Source of the DNA: Paenibacillus foliorum
GTDB lineage: Bacteria > Bacillota > Bacilli > Paenibacillales > NBRC-103111
DNA length: 64,000 bases
NCBI RefSeq assembly: GCF_013141765.1
Contig: NZ_WHOD01000005.1
Location: forward strand, 44,389-108,388
Reading direction: 5' to 3'
Part shown: one piece after another, positions 54,090 through 63,368 of the stretch
Position numbering within the stretch: the first letter of the stretch is position 1
How the letters are laid out: every line of letters starts with the position of its first letter
Notes under the pieces: generated by a model
Seen by the model: only the letters and a program-made list of their open reading frames with translations
Told to the model about the DNA's origin: nothing
Databases searched by the model: none
Made by a program: the position numbers and the translations under genes

Positions 54090-55121
54090 ATGACGAATAA
54101 AATGATGGATTTTATCAAATACAAAGGGGTTGTATGGAAAACCCCATTAGCTGCAGCACTGTCATGGGAACTTGCGGAGTGGGCCGGATCTAAGCATCCT
54201 TACTTGGCTCCTCTGACGGTCATTTTGTCTATCCAATTAACCGTTGACAAATCCATACAATTTGCATGGCAGCGCATCATGGGGACCATAGCCGGCGTCC
54301 TTTTCACTGTTTCCGTAACACCTTATGTCGGCTTAAACGGCTGGAGTATCGGACTTCTTCTTCTTGTTGGGGCTCTTATCGTAACGTGGCTGAAATTGGA
54401 TCATGCAATAATGGTCCAAGTTGCTCTCAGCATTTTATTGGTTATGTATTTTCAAAGCAAGATGCCGAGCTACTCCCTTGATCGGATACGCGATACCGTT
54501 ATTGGCGCAATCGTCGCCATCGTGATCCATATCATGATTTTCCCTCCCGATTCCGTTAACAAAGCCAAAAAAAAGATGATCCAATTCGCTGATCATCTAT
54601 CCAATCATTTTATCAACACCTCTCTTTGGGTGACAGAGGGCTGTTCCTCAAGTAAAGCTCAAACTTTGCAATTAAGGTTACAATCCTTATTCCAGGAACT
54701 TCATCAAGCGACAACCGAGTTGGATAAAGCGGAGCAAAGTTTGCGTTACAATCCGCTAGGGACCAAAAAACGCAATACTTTGAAAGAACTAACCCAGCAA
54801 ATGCATCGACTTCGATCTGGCCATGCCAATCTTACCGACATGATACGCGTTTTTACGAATTGGTCCGAAAGCGGTAATTTTTCGAAAGAGAATCAACGAA
54901 TATGGGCCGATCATTTAAACGCGTTAGCGAGGCTTATCAAGGAATGGAACAAAGTACTGGATAATCCTGAACCGTTTACCTTGGTTTCCAACGGATCCGC
55001 TACTCAAATCAAAGCGCCTACTCATATGGAGTGCTACCAGTACCCGCTTGCGTTGTATACGCACGCCGAACAAGTCATTCAAGATTTCCAAAACTCGAAT
55101 TTTTCCAATAAAATCCTGTAA
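54090..55121 (+). CDS. FUSC/aromatic-acid-exporter family membrane protein
   Basis: This 343-residue protein (start at ATG 54090 after GGAGCG) has five to six N-terminal helices typical of ArAE/FUSC proteins (PLAAALSWELAEWAGSKHPY, LAPLTVILSIQLTVDKSIQF, AWQRIMGTIAGVLFTVSVTP) and a long cytoplasmic helical C-terminal part (about 190-310). The family exports aromatic or similar acids in other bacteria; substrate here unknown. It is one of the few plus-strand genes and overlaps tail to tail with the decayed pucB gene. Confidence 0.82.
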   Translation: MTNKMMDFIKYKGVVWKTPLAAALSWELAEWAGSKHPYLAPLTVILSIQLTVDKSIQFAWQRIMGTIAGVLFTVSVTPYVGLNGWSIGLLLLVGALIVTWLKLDHAIMVQVALSILLVMYFQSKMPSYSLDRIRDTVIGAIVAIVIHIMIFPPDSVNKAKKKMIQFADHLSNHFINTSLWVTEGCSSSKAQTLQLRLQSLFQELHQATTELDKAEQSLRYNPLGTKKRNTLKELTQQMHRLRSGHANLTDMIRVFTNWSESGNFSKENQRIWADHLNALARLIKEWNKVLDNPEPFTLVSNGSATQIKAPTHMECYQYPLALYTHAEQVIQDFQNSNFSNKIL

Positions 55122-55494
55122 TCTTCAGCAGTATCCACATCCATGAACAGGTCCGGTATTGCAAAATCGATGCAAATTCCCGATGTTTCTTTTCGAATAA
55201 GATGTCTCGCCCCCTGATCGTTCTGCTATCGTAGGAGCTCCGGAAACATTCGCTGTGCAAAAATAACCGGGGGTCTAGCCAAACCGTCGTAACCTGATGC
55301 CGCGAAACCAAGATTGCTGTTTGTTTCAAAACGATTAAGCAGCTCATTCATCATCCCAATCTAGAGTTCAAAGCCGCTGCCAACGCATAGTTCCCCAAGT
55401 TCATAGGCCCCACTGGAAGTCGAAGTTTATCCGAACCCATTCGGGAACTTTGACCTGCCGCTAAATAGATTCCAAAAATATTTTTCCTACTCAT
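55079..55494 (-). pseudogene. Decayed molybdenum-cofactor cytidylyltransferase (PucB/MocA-like)
   Basis: ATG 55494 overlaps the TGA of the xdhC-type gene as ATGA, an arrangement of intact coupled genes. The frame reads IFGIYLAAGQSSRMGSDKLR, the NTP-binding start of MocA/PucB, then stops at about residue 48. Later, in another frame, come GYDGLARPPVIFAQRMFPEL, a TAG, then DQGARHLIRK and FAIPDLFMDVDTAEDYR: the C-terminal half of the same family. The middle (about 90 residues) is deleted. So the enzyme that would insert CMP into the cofactor for the dehydrogenase is lost here. Confidence 0.75.
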
Positions 55495-56537
55495 GGATAA
55501 CAACTTCTTGCTTTTCTATTTTTTCTAAGAGTAAGTATTATTTCTGCAAGAATGCTTATTGCGATTTCCTCTGGCCCATCCGCCCCAATCGTAAGTCCTA
55601 CGGGGGAATGAATTTCCATAGCAACGGTCTCTCCTGTTAGTAAACGTTTCGTTCTATTCTTCGATCCCAATATGCCGAGATAACAAAGCTGTCGCTCGGA
55701 AAGAAGTTGAACCAGCTGCTGATCCCTCTTAAAATTATGAGTCATTACAATCGCATAATCGTTAGGTGTACAATGTATCATCCCTACCGTTTCTTCAGGA
55801 AACCCCAATAGAATAGATTCAGCATCCGGAAAAAAATGTCGGTCACATAGAGCTGGTCTCCAATCAGAGACGATAACGGAAAATCCGGTAGCTGCTGCAA
55901 AAGAGGCAATTGGTCTAGCGTCCGGTCCTGCACCAAATATCAAAAGACGCGGTTTGGGATAGTAGATATGAACAAAAACATCCGATTGAATGGAGGAGAG
56001 AAATCTCATTCCACTCTTGCACGAATCCTCGGACCACATCATATCTAAGAGTGCCTGCGGAAATTCTCCCCTCCACTCACCGAACAGATGCCTATCTCTA
56101 GTGAAGAAACTATAATCGGTAACAGAACCATTCAAGCCGATTCTTTTAATGAGCATAACCTCGACTTTATGATCCAAATAATGCTTCAATGTACATAAAT
56201 GATCCACAAACACATCATGTACCGGTTCCATCGTTACATGAACGATACCGCCGCACCCTGGTTCCTCCCCCCAGGAGAGTGGATCCGATGATTGCATGTC
56301 GAACACAAAGCTGCGAGCAATGCCTGTTTCCAAAATATTCGGCACGGAGACCGAAAGTTCAACCTCCAGACAGCCAGCGCTTAATACCCCTATTTGTGTA
56401 CCATCTTCAAGGAACAACACAGAGGTTCCTTCTTTGCGGTAAGCACTCCCTTCCACTTGGGTAATCGTCGCAAGCACACTTCTTAGGCTGGTACGTTGAA
56501 TGGTTTCCAAAATACGATGTATTTCTTCCAAGCTCAC
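55491..56537 (-). CDS. xdhC: XdhC/PucA-type molybdenum hydroxylase maturation protein
   Basis: This 348-residue protein has an N-terminal XdhC/CoxI domain (YRKEGTSVLFLEDGTQIGVL, SAGCLEVELS) and a C-terminal Rossmann domain (RLLIFGAGPDARPIASFAAA near 205). XdhC binds the cofactor and inserts the sulfurated form into xanthine dehydrogenase. The start is ATG 56537 after a GAGGGGTGAGC site. It lies 36 bp after the iron-sulfur subunit gene in the same operon, and is translationally coupled to the decayed PucB gene. Confidence 0.88.
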   Translation of the reverse strand: MSLEEIHRILETIQRTSLRSVLATITQVEGSAYRKEGTSVLFLEDGTQIGVLSAGCLEVELSVSVPNILETGIARSFVFDMQSSDPLSWGEEPGCGGIVHVTMEPVHDVFVDHLCTLKHYLDHKVEVMLIKRIGLNGSVTDYSFFTRDRHLFGEWRGEFPQALLDMMWSEDSCKSGMRFLSSIQSDVFVHIYYPKPRLLIFGAGPDARPIASFAAATGFSVIVSDWRPALCDRHFFPDAESILLGFPEETVGMIHCTPNDYAIVMTHNFKRDQQLVQLLSERQLCYLGILGSKNRTKRLLTGETVAMEIHSPVGLTIGADGPEEIAISILAEIILTLRKNRKARSCYP

Positions 56538-56573
56538 CCCTCCTCAACTCCAGAGGTCATGTGATCCCTCTCA

Positions 56574-57044
56574 TTATATCGGTGTAAAAACGTCCTTCAC
56601 TGCATGGTGAATTTCTTCATAGGACATACACCTGCAAATGTTGGATTCCAGCCATACCCTAATGGTTTCTTCATCTGCATGCGGGTGAGCATTCCACAAG
56701 CCTTCACAGTTTACAATAAAGCCGGGGGTACAGTAACCGCATTGGAATGCCTGATTGTGAACAAAGGCATTTTGTACCGGTGAGTTCGTCACCCCCTCGA
56801 TCGTTGTGATTTGTTTTCCATCAGCTTCCACGGTGAGCATAAGGCACGATTTAATGGGTTGACGGTTTACCAATATTGTACATGTACCACAGTCACCGTT
56901 ATTGCAACCGGATTTACTTCCTGTGAGTCCGAGTTTGTCTCGAAGTATATGTAGGAGTATATCCGCTCCTCTTACTTGAATCGTTCGCTTCTCACCGTTA
57001 ACATCGATTTCAACAGGATACAAAGCAGTATCGCAGGATGACAT
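56574..57044 (-). CDS. [2Fe-2S] subunit of a xanthine-dehydrogenase-family enzyme
   Basis: This 156-residue protein has two [2Fe-2S] clusters: a plant-ferredoxin-type site at Cys47, 52, 55 and 67 (GCNNGDCGTC), and a helical CxxC...CxC site at Cys102, 105, 137 and 139 (CGYCTPGF and ICRC). It transfers electrons from the molybdenum site to the FAD subunit. It starts 3 bp after the FAD gene stop. It corresponds to PucE in B. subtilis by position and fold. Confidence 0.93.
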   Translation of the reverse strand: MSSCDTALYPVEIDVNGEKRTIQVRGADILLHILRDKLGLTGSKSGCNNGDCGTCTILVNRQPIKSCLMLTVEADGKQITTIEGVTNSPVQNAFVHNQAFQCGYCTPGFIVNCEGLWNAHPHADEETIRVWLESNICRCMSYEEIHHAVKDVFTPI

Positions 57045-57047
57045 GCT

Positions 57048-57881
57048 TCACCTTCTTTCCAATATATGTACCATGTCAGCCATTGTTTGTTTAAGCACAA
57101 ATTTCCGATAAGAGGCGGAACCTTCCGCATTATGTACTAAAGGACCAGGAAGGCTGCCGATCGCCTGCTCAATTCTTGCTGCCAATGGTATCGAGGAATC
57201 ATTCAACGCCCGCTCGATTTCAACGGATCGAAATGGGAATGAGCAGACGCCGCTGTATGCTGAGTGAATCTGATTATCTTTCTTAAGAGCAGCTACTGTT
57301 ACTAGAGGATAGCCAACGTTGCCTATTTGCCGTTTCTTGTAATGAACGAAAGGCAGCTGTAAATAGCCTCGGTCTGTTAAGGTCTGTACAAGAAATTCTC
57401 CATTTTCCAGTCTCAATTGTTGTAAGAATACATGGTGAATCGAGGCTTCTCTTATCCCTTGTATTCCTGCTATAACCATACGACTGTTAGCCAGCAGAAG
57501 CGGGAGTACGGCCTCCCTGTAATAAATTTTGCCGCAAATGTTTCCGCCGAGCGTGATCTTATTCCGAGCTGTTTGGTCGGCGACTCCCTGTGCCGTTTCA
57601 CTGAGCAGCGGGAACGGGTTCGCCGCAGATAAAGCCGATAACGTGATGCAAGCTCCGATAACGAGCTTATCCTTCTGCAGTTCCATTACGCTGCACTCCG
57701 GAATGGACTTCAAATCGATAACAGCCCCCGGTTGAATGGAGTTAGTTCGAGCCCATGTGATGATCTCCGTCCCTCCGGCGTAATACATCGGTTTCTTCCC
57801 TTGTTTTTGTAAAAACTGAAACAATTCCACAGCCATCTGAACGGAAGAAGGTTTGTAGTATTCAAAGTCAAACGGAATCAT
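57048..57881 (-). CDS. FAD-binding subunit of a xanthine-dehydrogenase-family enzyme
   Basis: This 277-residue VAO-fold FAD subunit has YYAGGTEIITWARTNSIQPG near the N-terminus, the RNKITLGGNICGKIY FAD-binding loop and the CO-dehydrogenase C-terminal domain. It overlaps the molybdenum subunit gene by 14 bp. It corresponds to PucC. The electron acceptor (NAD or other) is not determined. Confidence 0.9.
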   Translation of the reverse strand: MIPFDFEYYKPSSVQMAVELFQFLQKQGKKPMYYAGGTEIITWARTNSIQPGAVIDLKSIPECSVMELQKDKLVIGACITLSALSAANPFPLLSETAQGVADQTARNKITLGGNICGKIYYREAVLPLLLANSRMVIAGIQGIREASIHHVFLQQLRLENGEFLVQTLTDRGYLQLPFVHYKKRQIGNVGYPLVTVAALKKDNQIHSAYSGVCSFPFRSVEIERALNDSSIPLAARIEQAIGSLPGPLVHNAEGSASYRKFVLKQTMADMVHILERR

Positions 57882-60273
57882 GGATCGTCCTCCAGATCAT
57901 CTCTGGTGTCAGAGGCAAATGATTAAGCTCAATTCCAGCGGCGATGGACAGGCTATTTGCCAATGCAGCGGGCATTCCTATCAGGCCATGCTCCCCTATT
58001 CCGCGTAATCCGTAAGGCGCTTCCAAATGAGGCGTCTCGACGAAATCAACGAAGTACTCAGGTTGCTCTCCATATCGAATTAATTTATAGGTTCTAAATT
58101 GCGGATTTAATACAGCACCTTTATTATTGAATAAAAAAGCTTCCCGGCTTGCTAAACTTAAGCCCATACTCATAGCACCTGTGATTTGGCTGCGGGCAAA
58201 TTCAGGATTGATCACCTTGCCGGCATCAATGACCGTTGTCGCTTTAACGATTTTGTACGTATATTCTCTCGTATTCAATTCCACTTCTACTGCTTGAGCG
58301 CCTACCGTCCATTCCGGACCGGGATTTCCTTTACCGGTTTCAGGATCTAGTGATGTTAAATTACGCATCGCATAGCTCCCGCGTCCGATGACTTGACCAC
58401 CTATGGTATTCCCATTTGGGAATTTGTAGCCGTTAGCGATTTTTTCAATCGCTATCCCCATATCAGGGCGATCTTTCAAGAAGACCTTGCCCGCTCCAAC
58501 TTCCAAGTCTGTCGGCGAGCATTGCAATACGATTGCAGCTATGTTTTTTAACTGTACGATGGCATCGTCGGCCGCATTAAGAATCGCATTGCCGACTAAA
58601 AAGGTGCTGCGGCTGGCTACCGTTTTCCAATGATGGGGATCGGTCTCGGTGTTGACTTCCGTAGAGATATGTATCATCTGATCATCCATAACCAACCGTT
58701 CGGCCAAAAGTTGAGTCAGCGACGTCCTTGTGCCCTGGCCGATTTCTACTGCACCGCAAAGCAGATTAACGCTTCCATCGGGATTAAATACGATAACAGC
58801 TCCTGCTCCCGCATCTGACGGCGTATTTGAGTTTTTCCAGAAACAGCACACCCCCTTCGCCTTGATGAGATGGCCATCGGTTTCACGCGTCGGATGGTCA
58901 TCCCAATGGATTAATGTTTTCAATTTTGCAATGCACATTGGCAAATCGCCCAGATTACTTTTATCCAGTAAAGTTTGTGTCGGGGACGTATCCCCTGCCC
59001 CTATCGCATTATAAAAACGAAATTCCAAAGGATCCATGCCCACTCGACCCGCCAATAGATCCATCGCTCTTTCTATGGCAAACGTCAGTTCCGGATGGCC
59101 GAATCCTCGAAATGAAGTGGAATAAGGGTGGTTCGTATACATGCATAAAGAGTCGCAATGAACGTTATCGATGCGATAAGGTCCCGTGCAATCGACGGCT
59201 CCCGCTCGGCTCATGACCGCACCTCGATCCGAATACGCTCCTCCATCAAACAGATGTAAAATTTCGGCGGCCATCATTTTCCCTTCATGAGTGCAGCCAA
59301 GCTTGATTTTAGCATCCAATCCGATATGGACTGGAGAAGAGATCATGTCCACCTCTCGGGAATTCACCAATTTTACAGCTCTTCCTCCTACCGCACGGGA
59401 AGCCAAAAAAGCAAGAAATTCTATTTGAATCGCGGCTTTTCCACCAAAACTACCTCCGACCAGAGGCGTGTGAACGATCACTTTGTGAAGCGGAATATGA
59501 AACGACTGGCTAATTGCTCTTCGGATAACAAAGGGCGATTGTGAAGCGGAATGGATGATTACTTTTTCGTCAGGTAAAATCTGTACCGTACAGCAACGCA
59601 TTTCCATTGCAGCGTGATCCGATTGCGGTAAAGTGACCTCGACTTCAACGGTATGATCGCTATTCTTCCATCCTTCTTCCATATTCCCCTTTCGTATTTT
59701 TGTTCGGTTGGCGATATTAGTTCCCGGTTCCGGGTAAACCTCTTCGCTCCGCTTATACTCGGCAAGACGCTCATGTATGAGTGGAGCATTTTTCTGAAAG
59801 GCGTCGCTGGGAGAAAGGACAACTGGTAAAAGCTCATATTCCACTTTGATTTGTAGAGCCGCCATTTCTGCAATATATTCTTGTTCCGCGACAACAAGGG
59901 CGACGGGCTCGCCATAATATCTCACTTTATCAATTGCGATTGGTGGACGGTCTGCCAATGGCGACCCGGTCAAAATCAGGTAATATTGTCCGGTTATGAC
60001 TGCCCTTACACCCGGAATTTTCATGGCTTCGGACGAATCAATTGATTTTATTTTAGCGTGAGCATGTGGGCTGATAGCGATTTTGGCATGTAATAGCCCT
60101 GGGTTTGAGATATCATTAATATACTTGGCTGTCCCTGTAACCTTCTCCCATGTTTCCCTTCGGGGAACGCTTTTCCCAACCGATTGACCGATCTTGACCC
60201 CCTCCTTTTTCCAAATGATCTTGCAACGTTCAAAATCTTCATAGCCTATATATATACAGGTCTTGTTGTCCAT
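57868..60273 (-). CDS. Molybdopterin-binding catalytic subunit of a xanthine-dehydrogenase-family enzyme
   Basis: This 801-codon frame encodes the large subunit. It has the KVTGTAKYINDIS start of the domain, GGSFGGKAAIQIEFLAFLAS (molybdopterin contact), YSTSFRGFGHPELTFAIERA and, near the end, RGIGEHGLIGMPAALANSLS with the conserved Glu that activates water. The substrate is likely a purine or other N-heterocycle, but uncertain. A strong AAGGAGG lies inside the frame at about codon 21-23 with no ATG, GTG or TTG after it at the right spacing. The annotated ATG 60273 has no ribosome site. The native start may thus be damaged or non-standard. It is the first gene of the puc-like operon. Confidence 0.88.
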   Translation of the reverse strand: MDNKTCIYIGYEDFERCKIIWKKEGVKIGQSVGKSVPRRETWEKVTGTAKYINDISNPGLLHAKIAISPHAHAKIKSIDSSEAMKIPGVRAVITGQYYLILTGSPLADRPPIAIDKVRYYGEPVALVVAEQEYIAEMAALQIKVEYELLPVVLSPSDAFQKNAPLIHERLAEYKRSEEVYPEPGTNIANRTKIRKGNMEEGWKNSDHTVEVEVTLPQSDHAAMEMRCCTVQILPDEKVIIHSASQSPFVIRRAISQSFHIPLHKVIVHTPLVGGSFGGKAAIQIEFLAFLASRAVGGRAVKLVNSREVDMISSPVHIGLDAKIKLGCTHEGKMMAAEILHLFDGGAYSDRGAVMSRAGAVDCTGPYRIDNVHCDSLCMYTNHPYSTSFRGFGHPELTFAIERAMDLLAGRVGMDPLEFRFYNAIGAGDTSPTQTLLDKSNLGDLPMCIAKLKTLIHWDDHPTRETDGHLIKAKGVCCFWKNSNTPSDAGAGAVIVFNPDGSVNLLCGAVEIGQGTRTSLTQLLAERLVMDDQMIHISTEVNTETDPHHWKTVASRSTFLVGNAILNAADDAIVQLKNIAAIVLQCSPTDLEVGAGKVFLKDRPDMGIAIEKIANGYKFPNGNTIGGQVIGRGSYAMRNLTSLDPETGKGNPGPEWTVGAQAVEVELNTREYTYKIVKATTVIDAGKVINPEFARSQITGAMSMGLSLASREAFLFNNKGAVLNPQFRTYKLIRYGEQPEYFVDFVETPHLEAPYGLRGIGEHGLIGMPAALANSLSIAAGIELNHLPLTPEMIWRTIHDSV

Positions 60274-60396
60274 ATTATTTAAATTAATAAATGAACTTCT
60301 TAAAAGAATTTCAACACGATCATAGCTTGGCGCAAAACGGTGTCATCTAGATAAAGGTTGTAAGAAGACTTTCATCACTACTTGATGTCAACAAAT

Positions 60397-60424
60397 AAAC
60401 ATGTCCTAACAACTGGACATGTTT
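60397..60424. terminator. Perfect hairpin upstream of the puc-like operon
   Basis: AAACATGTCC (60397-60406) and GGACATGTTT (60415-60424) form a perfect 10-bp stem. It is 124 bp before the operon start; it could be an operator or a terminator. The rest of 60274-60684 shows no gene. Confidence 0.4.
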
Positions 60425-60684
60425 ATGGAATACGGATTATTTAATTTTAGTGACATTTGGAAATAGATTAACGATCCCGTTTGTAAATGTATCTGCCATC
60501 TCCAAGGCCCTGCTTCTCAGGCATAGAGGAAGAGAGCCGAGTTTCCCTGACCCCCTCCCTCTCCTCACTTTTCAGATGGAGCTTCCCTTATTTATCCTCG
60601 TGATTTTTTTTAGCCATCAATCTCAATCCCTTGTTTCATGCTAGGAAGCTGCTTGACGGGTAAAGAAGGGTATTCGTTGTTTAT

Positions 60685-60867
60685 TCAATGGTTGATATCA
60701 CATTTGTTTAATATGAACGAGATTTGATTTTCAAGCCGATTGGTCTTTTCCTGTGATTCTTTGTCTTCTGCTTGCTGTTCACGAAGTGATCTTAGCTCCT
60801 GCTTGAGTTGCTGCAGATCTTCTCCCGCATTGGAACAATCATAGTTACTCTCGAGGTTATCGAGCAT
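60685..60867 (-). CDS. Small coiled-coil protein, 60 residues
   Basis: ATG 60867 follows GGAGGATAA. The product is helical with regular Leu and Gln spacing (EDLQQLKQELRSLREQQAED), predicting a coiled coil, and ends KCDINH. No membrane segment or signal. It is short enough to be a Spo0E-like or similar regulator, but its sequence lacks the Spo0E SxxxD motif, so I leave it unassigned. Confidence 0.65.
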   Translation of the reverse strand: MLDNLESNYDCSNAGEDLQQLKQELRSLREQQAEDKESQEKTNRLENQISFILNKCDINH

Positions 60868-60963
60868 GTTTTATCCTCCAATCGATAGGTAGGTGTACTT
60901 GACTATTATGGTGGATTTCAATTTATTTATTCATTTATATCACTGATAAGGAGTTCATGAAAG

Positions 60964-61644
60964 ATGAAAACTGTTGCAATAATTGGTGCAGGATCTGGAT
61001 TAGGTTTGTCTCTCGCCAAAAAATTCGGAGAAAAAGGATTTAAGGTAGCCGCCATTTCGCGTAATCCGGAGAAATTATCAATTATCGTGAGTGAACTTAA
61101 AAAGTTAAATATTGAAGCGCAGTCTTATGTAGCGGATGTCACTGATTTGGCTGCTTTAAAACAAGCCATACAAGCTGCTAAAAAAGATTTTGGTCATATA
61201 GATGTGCTAGAATTTAGCCCTTATGCGGGGTGGGATAAATTCACAAGTGTATTAGAAATAACGCCTGAAAGCGTATTAGAACAAGTAAACAGCTATTTAC
61301 TACCTGCCGTTCTTTCAGTCAATGAAGTATTACCAGACATGATAAATAACGGTTCTGGGGCAATTCTATTTACAACAGGCTTATCTGCCATGTTCCCTCT
61401 ACCTTTTGTCGGGAATGGCGGAATTGTAATGAGTGGTATTCGTAACTATGCTACAAACCTGTACAATGAGTTGAAAGGAAAAGGCATATTCGTCGGACAT
61501 CTTTCAATCGGAACCTTGATACAAGCCGACACAGCAGGAGATCCGGATGTCATTGCAGAAGCTTGGTATAACTTATACGAGAAAAAGGAACGCTTTGAAG
61601 AAATATTCCCGCAAGGGTTTGATCCAACTAAAATATCAAATTAA
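60964..61644 (+). CDS. Short-chain dehydrogenase/reductase, atypical active site
   Basis: This 226-residue Rossmann protein has the NAD(P) motif IGAGSGLGLSLAKKFGEKGF (about 6-25) and the usual helix pattern. The normal catalytic YxxxK is not present: around residue 157-175 the text is GNGGIVMSGIRNYATNLYNE, so the tyrosine is displaced. It may be a non-catalytic or altered member, as in some SDRs used as redox sensors or with other substrates. An AAGGAG site lies 12 bases before the ATG. Confidence 0.78.
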   Translation: MKTVAIIGAGSGLGLSLAKKFGEKGFKVAAISRNPEKLSIIVSELKKLNIEAQSYVADVTDLAALKQAIQAAKKDFGHIDVLEFSPYAGWDKFTSVLEITPESVLEQVNSYLLPAVLSVNEVLPDMINNGSGAILFTTGLSAMFPLPFVGNGGIVMSGIRNYATNLYNELKGKGIFVGHLSIGTLIQADTAGDPDVIAEAWYNLYEKKERFEEIFPQGFDPTKISN

Positions 61645-62102
61645 TATAAAAGCTCCAGCGTGGAATAATAATAGACAATCTAAAATTCTTAGGAAGTTTA
61701 TTAATTCTCCAACCATTGCTTGTATGTGTGTATTCGATTTCAACACTTAGAGGTGGATATTTGTCACACTCTATAATCATTGGGACTGAAAACTTATAAG
61801 CCTCCTGATTATAATTAAATTTTACAGCTCATACTGTCATTGGGAATATTGAGGCTTTCCTTGCCCATCACGTTGATCCCGAGACACATTGAGATGAGCT
61901 GGAAAAGAAAATGTTTGAAGGAATGAACTCCGAAAATTAATATTAAGCCAAAGGTTAAAATTAATATTCTTAACATAGGCATTTTGGCTTAACAAAAGCA
62001 AGCCTGCGGCTGATTAAGCTGCAGGCTTGTTTGTAGTTTAGTGATTTACCCTCGAACTTTCGGAATAATCGTAAAAAAGCCATTCGTCATTATAGCAAGT
62101 AT
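61645..62102. other. 458-bp intergenic region with a terminator
   Basis: A strong hairpin at 61999-62029 (CAAGCCTGC/GCAGGCTTG) ends the leftward methyltransferase transcript and may also end the SDR transcript. A 23-codon frame (61822-61893, FTAHTVIGNIEAFLAHH) looks like a fragment; family unknown. Confidence 0.45.
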
Positions 62103-62822
62103 TTATTTAGTTCCCATAAAATGGATATAACCCATGTATTCTTGATAACGTTCCATTATACTATTATATTTATTAGTTACTTCCCAAAGTGCGGCGTCAT
62201 AAAAAGAACCGGCATCTATGTGTTGATGGTGATCGGGATGTTCGAGAAGATCCTCGTTGATCTTGTGAAACAAAAAGGGGCCTTCTATCTGTGTGTCTTT
62301 AAAGGCAGCTTTATTTACTATTTGGGACCATTCCTGATAATCCCATAACGTGTCTATCTGAAAAAAACGTGTAACTTCATCATAGATTTCTTTTGGCATA
62401 GGTTTGAATTGAATCATTTCTCTGTCAAAAACTTTGCCTCCAGTACGCAGAACTCTATAATATTCCGATAAGGCTTTAGCAGTATCCACGAATATAGATA
62501 CGGATTCAACAAGAATCACATCAAAAGAGTGGCTTTCAAATGGAAGTGAGCATGCGTCTCCTTCCAAAAAGACGGCAGAGACATTCACTTCTTTTGCCCG
62601 TAAAGTTGCTTTTGAAATCATTTCCGAGCGAATATCAATACCCGTTACATCATAGCCCTTCGCAGCTAAATAACAAGAGGTTCTTCCTGTTCCACATCCA
62701 ACTTCAAGAACTTGAGAGTTCGTTTGAAGAGGATATTGCTCAAGTTGCTTTATAGTTGCGGCAAATCCTCCAGGATGAGCGTTGCCAATCCCTAATTTTG
62801 CTAGCATATCTAAATATTCCAT
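62103..62822 (-). CDS. Class I SAM-dependent methyltransferase
   Basis: This 239-residue methyltransferase (start at ATG 62822 after GGAAG; a much longer frame to 63023 has no site and crosses the YjcZ gene) has motif I QVLEVGCGTGRTSCYLAAKG (about 38-57), GIDIRSEMISKA and a normal fold. The C-terminal part is like the UbiE/demethylmenaquinone or arsenite methyltransferase groups; no cysteine cluster for arsenite is seen. Substrate unknown. It ends near a strong terminator at 61999-62029. Confidence 0.83.
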   Translation of the reverse strand: MEYLDMLAKLGIGNAHPGGFAATIKQLEQYPLQTNSQVLEVGCGTGRTSCYLAAKGYDVTGIDIRSEMISKATLRAKEVNVSAVFLEGDACSLPFESHSFDVILVESVSIFVDTAKALSEYYRVLRTGGKVFDREMIQFKPMPKEIYDEVTRFFQIDTLWDYQEWSQIVNKAAFKDTQIEGPFLFHKINEDLLEHPDHHQHIDAGSFYDAALWEVTNKYNSIMERYQEYMGYIHFMGTK

Positions 62823-62973
62823 ACGGATAACTTCCTTTCGCAACATTTTTATCTCATCATATGAATGAAAAACAATATTGTAATGGACTAATGCTATATA
62901 GTAGGTATAAGTCCATTCAAAATGTATGAGCTGCGAATAACATATGCTTAGAAACGAAAAAGGAGGGATAGCA

Positions 62974-63063
62974 ATGAGCTCTGTCGGATTTACTTCCACT
63001 GCAACAATCTTGGTTCTGTTCATCCTATTGGTTATTGTTTTATCTGCTGGCTTTTGTATTTAA
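62974..63063 (+). CDS. YjcZ-family small membrane protein, second copy
   Basis: ATG 62974 follows AAGGAGGGA by five bases and encodes 29 residues with one membrane helix, sharing TSTATILVLFILLVIV with the copy at 48392-48499. It ends in SAGFCI. A terminator follows at 63187. It is divergent from the methyltransferase gene. Spore association is by family. Confidence 0.75.
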   Translation: MSSVGFTSTATILVLFILLVIVLSAGFCI

Positions 63064-63186
63064 TATCTGATAAGTGGTACTGAGTTTATTTCTTTAATCG
63101 GGCTATAGCCCAAGCAGCTCTAGACTTTTTCGAATATCGTATTTATGTAACCAAAGCCCTGCATGACATTTGACATCCCCCTTTCA

Positions 63187-63229
63187 CCAAAAGAACCTCC
63201 CATATAGGAGGTTCTTTTGGTTTTTGTTT
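63187..63229 (+). terminator. Rho-independent terminator after the YjcZ gene
   Basis: A perfect 14-bp stem (63187-63200 and 63207-63220, CCAAAAGAACCTCC/GGAGGTTCTTTTGG) with a T-rich tail to 63229. The remainder of 63064-63368 has no gene that I see. Confidence 0.85.
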
Positions 63230-63368
63230 ATGAAAATTCTTTTCGTAAAGCAGGTAGAGCTTCAAGAAAAGTAGTTAGCTAGAACGACTGTATTCGTGGA
63301 ACAACGACCATGGACTCCAGGGTTAACTACAGTGTTAGCATAGTTGCAAATGACGTCGAGAATCTATA

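Noticed and set aside
55075..55347. 90-codon frame opposite the FUSC gene end
   Set aside because: It is a different frame of the decayed pucB-like gene, whose real motifs read in another frame.
62822..63023. Longer N-terminus of the 62103-62822 methyltransferase
   Set aside because: It has no ribosome site, crosses a divergent YjcZ gene and is not like the family; ATG 62822 has GGAAG in front.
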